Origin: CAZYTM01 sp964649725 | GTDB taxonomy: Bacteria; Desulfobacterota; Desulfuromonadia; Geobacterales; Geobacteraceae | Length of the DNA: 64,000 nt | Assembly (NCBI GenBank): GCA_964649725.1 | Contig: CAZYTM010000004.1 | Location: 277,695-341,694, forward strand | Direction of reading: 5' to 3' | Shown here: one piece after another, positions 37,439 through 45,368 of the stretch | Position numbering within the stretch: position 1 is the first letter of the stretch | How the letters are laid out: each line of letters opens with the position of its first letter | Made by a program: the position numbers and the translations under genes | Notes under the pieces: generated by a model | What the model saw: the letters and a program-made list of their open reading frames with translations, nothing else | The model's database searches: none | Told to the model about the DNA's origin: nothing

Positions 37439-38066
37439 CAGAAAATTTCCGTTCAGACAATCTATCCTCTTTCATTCTTTTCAATCGTGCTCTAGCAGGC
37501 CTTCTTCGCCACCAGTCATGCACGAAATGTGCAAGCCACATCAATATTATGAGACTGACAAGAATTCCCATCAGGTGATGCTCATAATGGCTTACATCGT
37601 CAACAACCAATGAAGCAACAGTCCCGAACATAAAACCTACTAGAGCAAAGACAATCGACCAGATGATTGCACTGACAACATTTAGCCAGAAAAACCTTCT
37701 GCCTGGGAACGGTGTCATCCCCAAAATTATTGGTAAAACTATACGGAAACCATATGTATAGCGAGATATAAAGGCTACAAAATTCCCATAACGTTCAATA
37801 AGTCGAAGTCCTTTTCGCAATTTGCGCACTAATGCATGGGAGTGAGCAAGGAGGAACTTCCCTTTATAACGGCCAAGATAAAAATAGAACTGATCACCAA
37901 GTACAGCCCCGCAAAAAGATGTTACCATAACACCATAAATATTAAGATATCCTTGAAAAGCAAGAAAACCTGCCAGTATTAGCCCAGCTTCACCCTCAAG
38001 GAATGTCCAGAGAAAAAGCACCCAATAACCATGTACTTCAAGATATCCCCTGAGAAACTCCTGCAA
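37431..38066 (-). CDS. DedA-family membrane protein
   Basis: 211 aa if started at TTG 38066, which has CGGAGG four bases upstream; the frame extends to another TTG at 38102. DedA motifs are present: FLEGEAGLILAGFLA (reentrant segment), GDQFYFYLGRYKG, and the FISRYTYGFRIVLPIILGMT ... PGRRFFW block with conserved Arg residues. About five membrane segments are seen. DedA proteins are implicated in lipid-carrier (undecaprenyl phosphate) or phospholipid translocation and envelope homeostasis. It is first in the run dedA-trmJ-SemiSWEET-lemA-TPM-TPM. Confidence 0.88.
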   Translation of the reverse strand: MQEFLRGYLEVHGYWVLFLWTFLEGEAGLILAGFLAFQGYLNIYGVMVTSFCGAVLGDQFYFYLGRYKGKFLLAHSHALVRKLRKGLRLIERYGNFVAFISRYTYGFRIVLPIILGMTPFPGRRFFWLNVVSAIIWSIVFALVGFMFGTVASLVVDDVSHYEHHLMGILVSLIILMWLAHFVHDWWRRRPARARLKRMKEDRLSERKFSDE

Positions 38067-38183
38067 GAGACCTCCGTACAAATAATGAGATATTCCCAGC
38101 AAAAGCTATAGAAAAAATTCAAAACATTATAAATTCAATAATCCACATAAATAACAATAACGCTACTTGTTATATCGTACAAC

Positions 38184-38215
38184 AAAAAAAGGCCCGATGA
38201 GATTTTCACCGGGCC
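38184..38215 (-). terminator. Rho-independent terminator after korC
   Basis: On the minus strand the stem GGCCCGGTGA / TCATCGGGCC (10 bp, one G-U pair, loop AAATC) is followed by seven T residues at 38190-38184. It lies 22 bases after the korC stop. Confidence 0.88.
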
Positions 38216-38236
38216 CATTAACTTCAATCAATATTT

Positions 38237-38782
38237 CTATTTGTTTGCTGCTACAGCCTTATCATAACCAAGATGGAAAGCCTTCTTATTCAACTCTACA
38301 AAAGCTGAAGGGACCCTTGCCAATACCGCTTTCTCGGCATTTTCCTTGGTAACAACACCAGTCAAAGCAACCATGGCACCAAGGGCAACTATGTTGGTAA
38401 CTATCTCGCGACCAACTTCAAGTTTGGCTGTATTGGTAATATTGAAACCAATCGCCTTGTAATTACCTTGTGGAAGTTTCTTGATGAGATCGTTGTCATA
38501 CAAGAGCACTCCACCTTCCTTCAGGTCATCAGAATACTTGTTGCATGCCTCTTGGGTGAGGGCTAGCAGAGCATCACACTTTGTAACTTTCGGATAGTCG
38601 ATCGGACCATCAGAAATGATTACCTCAGACTTGGAAGCACCACCGCGGGCTTCAGGGCCATAGCTTTGGGACTGAACAGCCTGAATCCCCTGATATATGG
38701 AGGCGGCCTCGGCCATGATAATCCCGGCGAGAATGAGACCCTGTCCGCCTGCTCCGGAAAATCTAATTTCATACCTGGACAT
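38237..38782 (-). CDS. korC: 2-oxoacid:ferredoxin oxidoreductase, gamma subunit (2-oxoglutarate type)
   Basis: 181 aa. The pattern IRFSGAGGQGLILAGIIMAE at the start and QSQSYGPEARGGASKSEVII near 38-57 mark the POR_gamma (pyruvate/ketoisovalerate oxidoreductase gamma) domain. It is the last gene of the korD-korA-korB-korC operon, whose order is that of the four-subunit KOR of Geobacter. The complex converts 2-oxoglutarate and CoA to succinyl-CoA, CO2 and reduced ferredoxin, or runs in reverse. The GC content is visibly higher than in flanking genes. Confidence 0.9.
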   Translation of the reverse strand: MSRYEIRFSGAGGQGLILAGIIMAEAASIYQGIQAVQSQSYGPEARGGASKSEVIISDGPIDYPKVTKCDALLALTQEACNKYSDDLKEGGVLLYDNDLIKKLPQGNYKAIGFNITNTAKLEVGREIVTNIVALGAMVALTGVVTKENAEKAVLARVPSAFVELNKKAFHLGYDKAVAANK

Positions 38783-38810
38783 CGTTATCGTTCTCCTTTA
38801 TTTAGGTTTG

Positions 38811-39632
38811 TTACTTAGCCTGCCCCTTGGCGCGCTCAATTACCTTCTGGTATTCTTCACAGTACTCAGGTTTGTCCTCTTTATAAAGAACGCCGGTAAG
38901 TACTTTTCCTTTAAGCTGCTCAGGATTCATCTTTTCAGCTGCCTTAATTGGAACAGCTATCTCTTTTAACTGGTTCATCATCTCGATAACCGATTTATAC
39001 TTATTCCTACGCCCATAACAGGTAGGGCAATCATCGAGTATTTCAACAACCGACATCCCTTTGTGCTGCACTGCTTCGACAATCAGCTTGTCAATCTGTG
39101 TCGCATGATATGCTGTGCCACGGGCAACAAAAGTTGCACCAGCACCAATAGCAAGCTTGGCAATATCAAAGGCTGGGTCTGGGTTGCCATAAGGGGTCGT
39201 AGATGCCTTGGCGCCAGTAGGAGTACTGGAAGAAAACTGTCCACCTGTCATGCCGTATATCTTGTTATTCAAGATGATATAGGTCATGTTGATATTACGT
39301 CGACATGCATGAATGAAGTGATTACCGCCGATTGCACATCCATCTCCATCGCCACCTACACAAAAAACATCCATTTCCGGCTTGGCCATCTTTACGCCTG
39401 TCGCAAATGCAGCTGCACGGCCATGGGCAGTATGCAGCGTACAGCAGTCCATGTAACCAGGGAGACGCGATGCGCAACCGATTCCTGAGACAATTGCGGT
39501 ATTTTCCTTCTTAAGCTGAAGGGTATCAATTGCACGGATAAGACCCTTCATGACAATCCCATGACCGCAGCCAGGACACCAGATGTGCGGCAATTTGCCG
39601 GGGCGTATATATTTTTCATAATCAAATGCCAT
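38811..39632 (-). CDS. korB: 2-oxoacid:ferredoxin oxidoreductase, beta subunit
   Basis: 273 aa. Contains the thiamine diphosphate-binding domain: WCPGCGHGIVMKGLIRAI at residues about 18-35, and VGGDGDGCAIGGNHFIHACR with the GDGD...N cofactor motif near 92-111. A NNKIYGMTGGQFSSSTPTG segment follows, typical of KOR/POR beta subunits. It begins two bases after korA ends, with its AGGAGG site inside the korA tail, indicating tight coupling. KOR rather than POR or VOR is inferred mainly from the adjacent TCA-cycle genes. Confidence 0.92.
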   Translation of the reverse strand: MAFDYEKYIRPGKLPHIWCPGCGHGIVMKGLIRAIDTLQLKKENTAIVSGIGCASRLPGYMDCCTLHTAHGRAAAFATGVKMAKPEMDVFCVGGDGDGCAIGGNHFIHACRRNINMTYIILNNKIYGMTGGQFSSSTPTGAKASTTPYGNPDPAFDIAKLAIGAGATFVARGTAYHATQIDKLIVEAVQHKGMSVVEILDDCPTCYGRRNKYKSVIEMMNQLKEIAVPIKAAEKMNPEQLKGKVLTGVLYKEDKPEYCEEYQKVIERAKGQAK

Positions 39633-39634
39633 GG

Positions 39635-40768
39635 TTACTTGACCTCCTTGATTTTGGCAATAATCTCGCCGGGATTTACCGGCTCGCCGTCTACATGGAA
39701 GATGCCGTGAACCGGGGCATTACCCTCGATGCATCCCTTGACAACTCCGGTACACATGCCGAGGTTCATCTCGGGGGTGATAAATGCTTTAACTTTCTTA
39801 GATATCTCAAGCAGACGCTCTTCAGGAAATGGCCAGAATGTGATTAGGCGGAAGAGTCCAGCCTTAATCCCTTCACTTCGAAGTTGGTCAACAGCATAAC
39901 GAGCAGAGCGAGAAGTAGAACCAAACGCCACGACAACAACTTCAGCGTCATCCACTTTATACTCTTCCCACTTCATGATATCTTTTTTATTAGCTTCAAC
40001 CTTGCGAATCTGCCGCTCTTCTTCCGCTTGTACTATGGAAGCCTTAGTTGTTGGGAACCCATCCTGCATCTTGTTAAGACCGGTAACATGAAACTTATAA
40101 TTGGACCCAAAGGATGCTAACGGAGGAATGTCGCCAAATTGTATATCATATGGTTTATACTGATCAGGTGGCACAGTAACAGGCGCCCTATCAATCACTT
40201 CCAGTTCACCAGGTTCAGGGAATACAATACGTTCTCTCATATGACCAACAATTTCATCAGGCATTACAAGAACTGGCATACGATATTTTTCTGCCAGATT
40301 AAACGCCCTTACAGTCTCTTCAAATAATTCCTGTACTGATGCAGGAACCAATGTAATACTGGCATGGTCGCCATGACTACCCCATTTTGCGCACATAACA
40401 TCAGACTGGGAAGGCCCGGTCGGCATACCAGTAGAAGGCCCTCCACGCATAACATTGACTATTACGCATGGGACTTCAGTAATACAAGCATAACTGATGA
40501 TTTCCTGCTTTAGTGAAAGACCGGGGCCTGATGTCGCTGTTAGGGCTTTGGCCCCAGTCAAGGCACCCCCGATTACGGCAGACATGGCACCAATCTCATC
40601 TTCCATCTGAATAAATTTTCCACCTACTTTGGGAAGTTCTTCCGACATAACCTCAGCCACCTCGGTAGACGGGGTGATCGGGTAGCCGGCGAAAAACTTG
40701 CAGCCTGCATAGAGTGCACCGTGGGCTGCGGCTTCGTTACCCTGCAAAAATGCAACTTTCTTTGCCAC
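39635..40768 (-). CDS. korA: 2-oxoacid:ferredoxin oxidoreductase, alpha subunit
   Basis: 377 aa if started at GTG 40768, which is 8 bases after AGGAGG. The GTG at 40774 (379 aa) is only 2 bases from it. The N-terminal POR_N domain starts with FLQGNEAAAHGALYAGCKFF and GYPITPSTEVAEVM, and QMEDEIGAMSAVIGGALTGA contains the conserved E near the thiamine site. A C-terminal transketolase-like domain ends with the KAFITPEMNLGMC segment. It is preceded by the ferredoxin subunit korD. Confidence 0.93.
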   Translation of the reverse strand: MAKKVAFLQGNEAAAHGALYAGCKFFAGYPITPSTEVAEVMSEELPKVGGKFIQMEDEIGAMSAVIGGALTGAKALTATSGPGLSLKQEIISYACITEVPCVIVNVMRGGPSTGMPTGPSQSDVMCAKWGSHGDHASITLVPASVQELFEETVRAFNLAEKYRMPVLVMPDEIVGHMRERIVFPEPGELEVIDRAPVTVPPDQYKPYDIQFGDIPPLASFGSNYKFHVTGLNKMQDGFPTTKASIVQAEEERQIRKVEANKKDIMKWEEYKVDDAEVVVVAFGSTSRSARYAVDQLRSEGIKAGLFRLITFWPFPEERLLEISKKVKAFITPEMNLGMCTGVVKGCIEGNAPVHGIFHVDGEPVNPGEIIAKIKEVK

Positions 40769-40791
40769 TTTCACTACCTCCTGTTAAAGTA

Positions 40792-40992
40792 TTAAGCTGT
40801 TACCTTGATAGCAAAATCAGGACACCTGAGTTCACACTGCATGCATGCGATACAGGCTTCCAGGTTTTTGACTGCAACAACGAATTCACCCGGCGGCAGT
40901 TCAAGCACTTGCTTGGGGCAGAATTCAACACAGATGTAGCAGCCTTTACAGTACTTCTCGATGATCTCGATTGTATGAAGCTTCTTTTCCAT
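40792..40992 (-). CDS. korD: 2x[4Fe-4S] ferredoxin-like subunit of 2-oxoacid:ferredoxin oxidoreductase
   Basis: 66 aa with two full C-x2-C-x2-C-x3-C-P clusters: CKGCYICVEFCP (about 17-28) and CIACMQCELRCP (about 47-58). Small delta subunits like this carry electrons from the thiamine centre to external ferredoxin. It is first in the kor operon, with AAGGAG about eight bases before ATG 40992 and a terminator-separated upstream mdh gene. Confidence 0.93.
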   Translation of the reverse strand: MEKKLHTIEIIEKYCKGCYICVEFCPKQVLELPPGEFVVAVKNLEACIACMQCELRCPDFAIKVTA

Positions 40993-41126
40993 CTAAATAC
41001 GCTCCTTTACTGGAATAAAGCCAAATCGGCTCAAAAACGCTTTTTTGTAGCATAGTCTATAATTTAATACAAGATAAAGATTATTTCATATTAAATTCAG
41101 GTAAACTCTCGATTTAGATTAAAAAC

Positions 41127-41152
41127 AAAAGAAGGGCTGTTGCCCTTCTTTT
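41127..41152 (-). terminator. Rho-independent terminator after mdh
   Basis: On the minus strand AAAAGAAGGGC / GCCCTTCTTTT forms an 11-bp stem with a 4-base loop, followed by GTTTTT. It lies about 35 bases after the mdh stop and separates icd-mdh from the kor operon. Confidence 0.85.
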
Positions 41153-41187
41153 GCAATAACAGACAACCAACTTAAATCTCAATAATC

Positions 41188-42141
41188 TTATTTCATGCTG
41201 CCTACAAGTTCCTTAACAGCGGCAACAGATTTATCCATCATTGCCTGCTCTTCTGCATTTAGTTTCAACTCAAGAATCTTTTCAATGCCACCTGCACCGA
41301 TAATGCACGGTACGCCAACATAGAGATCTTTAACCCCAAACTCGCCTTTCAGGTATGCGCAGGTTGGTAACACGCGCTTCTGATCTTTAAGGAAAGACTC
41401 TGCCATTGCAATAGCACTGGATGCTGGAGAGTAGAAGGCACTACCGGTCTTAAGAAGGGCAACAACTTCCCCACCTGCACCACGAGTCCGTTTAACCATA
41501 GCTTCCATAACTTCAGCAGCCTTTGCAGCACTACCATATTTCTGCTCTAGCAGTTCCATAACAGGAACGCCGCACACACTTGTGTAACGAACAAGCGGCA
41601 CCATGTCATCACCATGACCACCGAGGGTTACAGCAGTTACGTCTTTAACGGATACTCCCAATTCCCAAGCTATGAAAGCGGCAAAACGAGCCGAATCAAG
41701 TACGCCTGCCTGGCCGACAACGCGATTATGGGGGAAACCTGTGATACGCTGACAGAGGGTGACCATGGCGTCAAGCGGGTTCGAGATAACTATGACAAAA
41801 GCGTTCGGAGCGAACTGTTTGATCCCTTCTGCAACACTCTGCATAATCTTGGCGTTTGTGGCAATCAAGTCATCCCGACTCATACCAGGTTTACGAGGTA
41901 GACCAGCTGTTACAATAACAACATCTGACCCCTTGATATCTTCGTAGCTGTTTGTACCTTTGAGGTTTACGTCAAAACCATCAACCGGTGCAGCCTCGGC
42001 GATGTCAAGCATTTTGCCTTGAGGCATCCCTTCAACGATATCAAAGAGGACTACATCGCCAAGTTCGCGCAGCGCACAAAGCTGAGCCAATACACCACCA
42101 ATCTGTCCACCACCAATCAACGAAATTTTCTTTCTTGCCAT
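41188..42141 (-). CDS. mdh: Malate dehydrogenase (NAD-dependent, LDH-like type)
   Basis: 317 aa. The Rossmann motif IGGGQIGGVLAQLCAL is at residues 9-24. DVVIVTAGLPRKPGMSRDDL contains the substrate Arg residues (R83/R89 region), NPLDAM is near 121-126, and the catalytic His is in VTLGGHGDDMVPLVRY. The Arg in the mobile loop (R-K-P-G-M-S-R) marks malate rather than lactate specificity. It oxidises malate to oxaloacetate. It follows icd by 39 bases with a GAGGAGG site and is closed by a terminator, so icd-mdh form one transcription unit. Confidence 0.94.
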   Translation of the reverse strand: MARKKISLIGGGQIGGVLAQLCALRELGDVVLFDIVEGMPQGKMLDIAEAAPVDGFDVNLKGTNSYEDIKGSDVVIVTAGLPRKPGMSRDDLIATNAKIMQSVAEGIKQFAPNAFVIVISNPLDAMVTLCQRITGFPHNRVVGQAGVLDSARFAAFIAWELGVSVKDVTAVTLGGHGDDMVPLVRYTSVCGVPVMELLEQKYGSAAKAAEVMEAMVKRTRGAGGEVVALLKTGSAFYSPASSAIAMAESFLKDQKRVLPTCAYLKGEFGVKDLYVGVPCIIGAGGIEKILELKLNAEEQAMMDKSVAAVKELVGSMK

Positions 42142-42180
42142 AATTTCCTCCTCAATTGTATTGGTATTATTACTACAGCT

Positions 42181-44406
42181 TTATGCGATAGCGTCCACTA
42201 TTGCATTTAAAGTTGCGCTAGGCCGCATGGCTTTTTCCGTCTTTACCGGATCCGGGTTAAAATAACCACCGATATCCTGTGGCTTGCCTTGGGCGCCAAT
42301 CAGCTCTTCATTAATCTTAGCCTCGTTGTCCTGAAGCTGCTTGGCTACCTTGGCGAAACGCGCCGCAAGGTCTTTGTCCTTGGTTTGCGCAGCCAATGCC
42401 TCTGCCCAGTACATGGCGAGATAGAAATGGCTGCCGCGGTTGTCGATCTGACCGACTTTACGAGCAGGGTTTTTGTTCTGGTCAAGGAACTTGGTGTTGG
42501 CCTGATCAAGGGTATCTGCCAAGAGCTGAGCTTTTTCATTCTTGAAGGTAGCTGCCAGATGCTCCAGTGATACTGCAAGCGCCAGGAACTCACCGAGTGA
42601 ATCCCATCTCAAGTACCCTTCCTTGACAAACTGCTGCACATGCTTGGGGGCCGAACCGCCTGCACCGGTCTCGAACAGCCCGCCGCCAGCCAGAAGTGGA
42701 ACGATGGAAAGCATTTTTGCGCTGGTGCCCAGTTCAAGAATTGGGAACAGGTCGGTGAGGTAATCCCTCAACACGTTGCCTGTTACTGTAATCGTATCTT
42801 TACCGGCTTTAGCTCTTTCAAGCGTATAAAGCATCGCATCTACAGGAGCCATAATCTTAATATCAAGACCACTGGTATCATGATTCTTAAGATACTTGTT
42901 CACCTTCTCGATCATCTGCGCATCATGACCCCTGTCTTTGTTCAACCAGAAAACTGCCGGTGCACCGGTTGCGCGAGCCCTTCTTACAGCCAGCTTGACC
43001 CAATCCTGAATCGGGATATCTTTTGTCTGGCATCCACGCCAAATATCACCTTCCTCAACAGTATGCTGGATCAGTACTTCTCCGGACTCGTCAACAATAC
43101 GCATGGTACCATTTGCAGGAACCTTGAAGGTCTTGTCGTGTGAACCATACTCCTCAGCTTTCTGCGCCATAAGGCCGACGTTGGATACACAACCCATAGT
43201 GGTAGGATCAAACTGGCCGTTTTTCTTGCAGAAGTCTATACAGACCTGGTACCACTCTGAATAGCAGGTATCAGGTATGACGCACTTTACATCATGAAGT
43301 TTTCCATCCGGACCCCACATCCCGCCGGAGTCACGAATAACAACAGGCATGGATGCATCAATAATAATATCGCTGCTCGTATGGAAGTTGGTGATCCCTT
43401 TGTCCGAATCCACCATAGCTAACTCGGGTCTTTTCTTGTAAACTTCCTGGATATCAGCTTCAATCTCTGCACGTTTAGCTTCCGGCAAGCTCTGGATTTT
43501 TATAGTAAGGTCACCAATGCCAAGATCCGGATTAACCCCCAGCTCTTTAAAGAGAGCAGCATGTTTTTCAAAAACGTCTTTATAAAACTCAGAAACAAAA
43601 TGACCGAACATAATGGGATCGGAGATCTTCATCATGGTAGCTTTGAGGTGTGCGGAGAACAGCACTCCTTTTGCTTTTGCATCATCGATCTGCTCGGCGA
43701 TGAATTTGCGCAAAGCCTTGGCGCTCATGAAAGCGCCATCAAGAACTTCGCCTTCCAGAAGAGACAATTTATCCTTCATCACCTTGACATTGCCAGACTG
43801 ATCAACAAACTCGATCCTTACATTGCCGGCCTTTTTCATGGTTACAGACTTTTCACTATGGAAAAAATCGCCTGAAGTCATATGAGATACATGTGTCTTT
43901 GAGTCAGGAGCCCACGCACCCATCTTAACGGGGTGTTTTTTTGCATATTCTTTAACAGCTTTTGCTGATCTTCTGTCGGAGTTTCCTTCTCGCAGAACAG
44001 GGTTTACGGCGCTGCCAAGACACTTGGCATACTTGGCGTGCAGCGCTTTTTCCGCATCGGTTTTCGGCTCCTCGGGATAGTCAGGAAGCTTATAACCCTG
44101 TTCCTGCAACTCCTTGATAGCTGCTTTCAACTGTGGGATTGAAGCGCTGACATTAGGCAGTTTGATGATGTTTGCTTCAAGTTTTTGGGTAAGTTCGCCC
44201 AGTTCGGCCAGATAATCAGGCATTCTCTGACTCTCAGTCAGATATTCAGGGAAATTAGCAATAATTCTTCCGGCAACTGATATATCCCTTGTCTCTACGA
44301 CAACGCCCGCTGCCTTGGTGAAGGCATTGACGATAGGGAGCAATGAGTAGGTTGCCAGTGCTGGTGCTTCATCGATTTTTGACCAAATAATCTTTTGTGT
44401 TGTCAT
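42181..44406 (-). CDS. icd: Monomeric NADP-dependent isocitrate dehydrogenase (IDH-II)
   Basis: 741 aa, the length of the monomeric class and nearly twice the dimeric Icd. Typical segments are KIIWSKIDEAPALATYSLLP at the start, SDRRSAKAVKEYAKKHP near 140-156, the substrate region ASMPVVIRDSGGMWGPDGK, and TGAGGSAPKHVQQF near 588-601. It oxidises isocitrate to 2-oxoglutarate with NADP. The gene leads icd-mdh, and its promoter carries a perfect dyad that also occurs upstream of acnB. Its GC content and codon choice are clearly richer in G/C than those of neighbours such as aspS. Confidence 0.96.
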   Translation of the reverse strand: MTTQKIIWSKIDEAPALATYSLLPIVNAFTKAAGVVVETRDISVAGRIIANFPEYLTESQRMPDYLAELGELTQKLEANIIKLPNVSASIPQLKAAIKELQEQGYKLPDYPEEPKTDAEKALHAKYAKCLGSAVNPVLREGNSDRRSAKAVKEYAKKHPVKMGAWAPDSKTHVSHMTSGDFFHSEKSVTMKKAGNVRIEFVDQSGNVKVMKDKLSLLEGEVLDGAFMSAKALRKFIAEQIDDAKAKGVLFSAHLKATMMKISDPIMFGHFVSEFYKDVFEKHAALFKELGVNPDLGIGDLTIKIQSLPEAKRAEIEADIQEVYKKRPELAMVDSDKGITNFHTSSDIIIDASMPVVIRDSGGMWGPDGKLHDVKCVIPDTCYSEWYQVCIDFCKKNGQFDPTTMGCVSNVGLMAQKAEEYGSHDKTFKVPANGTMRIVDESGEVLIQHTVEEGDIWRGCQTKDIPIQDWVKLAVRRARATGAPAVFWLNKDRGHDAQMIEKVNKYLKNHDTSGLDIKIMAPVDAMLYTLERAKAGKDTITVTGNVLRDYLTDLFPILELGTSAKMLSIVPLLAGGGLFETGAGGSAPKHVQQFVKEGYLRWDSLGEFLALAVSLEHLAATFKNEKAQLLADTLDQANTKFLDQNKNPARKVGQIDNRGSHFYLAMYWAEALAAQTKDKDLAARFAKVAKQLQDNEAKINEELIGAQGKPQDIGGYFNPDPVKTEKAMRPSATLNAIVDAIA

Positions 44407-44552
44407 AGCTTTTAACTCTCCTTATTTGAATTACTGTAAAGTAGCTAGCGCGAAGAATCACTTCGACGCTGGTCCAAATCAGTATCTTATCTATCGCTGG
44501 CTGTCCTTGCTAACTAATGGGAAGTATTCAGATAGAGAGGTGCCCAAGCGAG

Positions 44553-44588
44553 TTTGTATACAGTATACAAATCAAAAATTGCTGTCAA
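44553..44588 (-). promoter_or_regulatory. icd promoter with perfect 19-bp dyad operator over the -10 region
   Basis: The dyad TTTGTATAC-A-GTATACAAA (44553-44571) is perfect, with 9-bp arms. On the minus strand a -35 TTGACA lies at 44583-44588; candidate -10 boxes TACTGT (17-base spacing) or TATACT (15-base spacing) both fall inside the dyad. Such placement suggests repression by promoter occlusion. The same sequence type is found over the acnB -10 box. Confidence 0.75.
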
Positions 44589-44648
44589 GTCATAAATGTA
44601 AAAAAATAAATTTTCGTTAAGGTAAAAAGTTTAACCTTGGCTTAAATA

Positions 44649-45350
44649 TTAATGAAGGGATTTTTCCTGAGCGTAGCGGCGGGCTTCATTATAATCTTCT
44701 CTAGAAAGATTACGGGGTATACGCAACACCTGACCGGGCCAGATATGCCTTGGGTCACTAATTTGGTCACGATTTGCCCTGTATAATAGCGGCCATAGGT
44801 TCAGGTCGTTATATACATCTTGCTGAGCGGCTATCATCGGCAATGACTCACCGCGTTTTACTGTATAGAAAGACAATAAATGCTTTTCTCTAAAACTCTT
44901 TTGCTTTTCTGCTAGAATTTTCTTTTTTTCGGCATCGATACGTGCCTGTGCTTCAATTTCAGCTTTTTCTTTTTCTAAACGTTGCTTTTCTTCTAAAACT
45001 GCTTGCTGTCTTTCTATCTCCTGTCTTTCTGCTTCAATTCGCAAGCGTTCAGCTTCTTTGCGCTTATGCTTCTCAATCTCTATATTATGCTCCAGCATTT
45101 CCCCTTTTACTCTTGCAAGATGAAAATACTCTTCTGCTTTTTCCAATTCATCATTTGCTAAATATAGTTCTCCCTTAAGAATTACTTCTTCAACACTACG
45201 ATACTCTTCAGCACACAAATAAACACCACCATCAAGTCTAACCTTATCAAATACAAGGCGTGCTTCCTGCCGCCAGCGAGGAATTGTCGAAGTACAGCCA
45301 GTCAAAAAGAAAGCTGCGATTACAATATATGTGATATTTCGATTAAACAT
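44649..45350 (-). CDS. Lipoprotein with coiled coil and C-terminal LysM domain
   Basis: 233 aa from ATG 45350. A signal ends in lipobox FFLTGC. A helical N-terminal region (GELYLANDELEKAEEYFHLA) resembles the TPR-like part of DUF4398-type proteins. A long charged coiled coil with repeated Glu/Arg/Lys/Ala spans about residues 95-165. A LysM-like domain follows: YTVKRGESLPMIAAQ ... WPLLYRANRDQI ... IWPGQVLRIP (about 170-220), which binds peptidoglycan. It likely links outer membrane and cell wall. It follows aspS by 18 bases in the same direction. Confidence 0.82.
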   Translation of the reverse strand: MFNRNITYIVIAAFFLTGCTSTIPRWRQEARLVFDKVRLDGGVYLCAEEYRSVEEVILKGELYLANDELEKAEEYFHLARVKGEMLEHNIEIEKHKRKEAERLRIEAERQEIERQQAVLEEKQRLEKEKAEIEAQARIDAEKKKILAEKQKSFREKHLLSFYTVKRGESLPMIAAQQDVYNDLNLWPLLYRANRDQISDPRHIWPGQVLRIPRNLSREDYNEARRYAQEKSLH

Positions 45351-45368
45351 CAGCCCCAAAAAAGTAAA

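Noticed and set aside
41041..41100. A third TCA-type operator at the kor promoter (TTTGTA...TATAAT)
   Set aside because: The arms do not pair and the spacing differs from the icd and acnB dyads.
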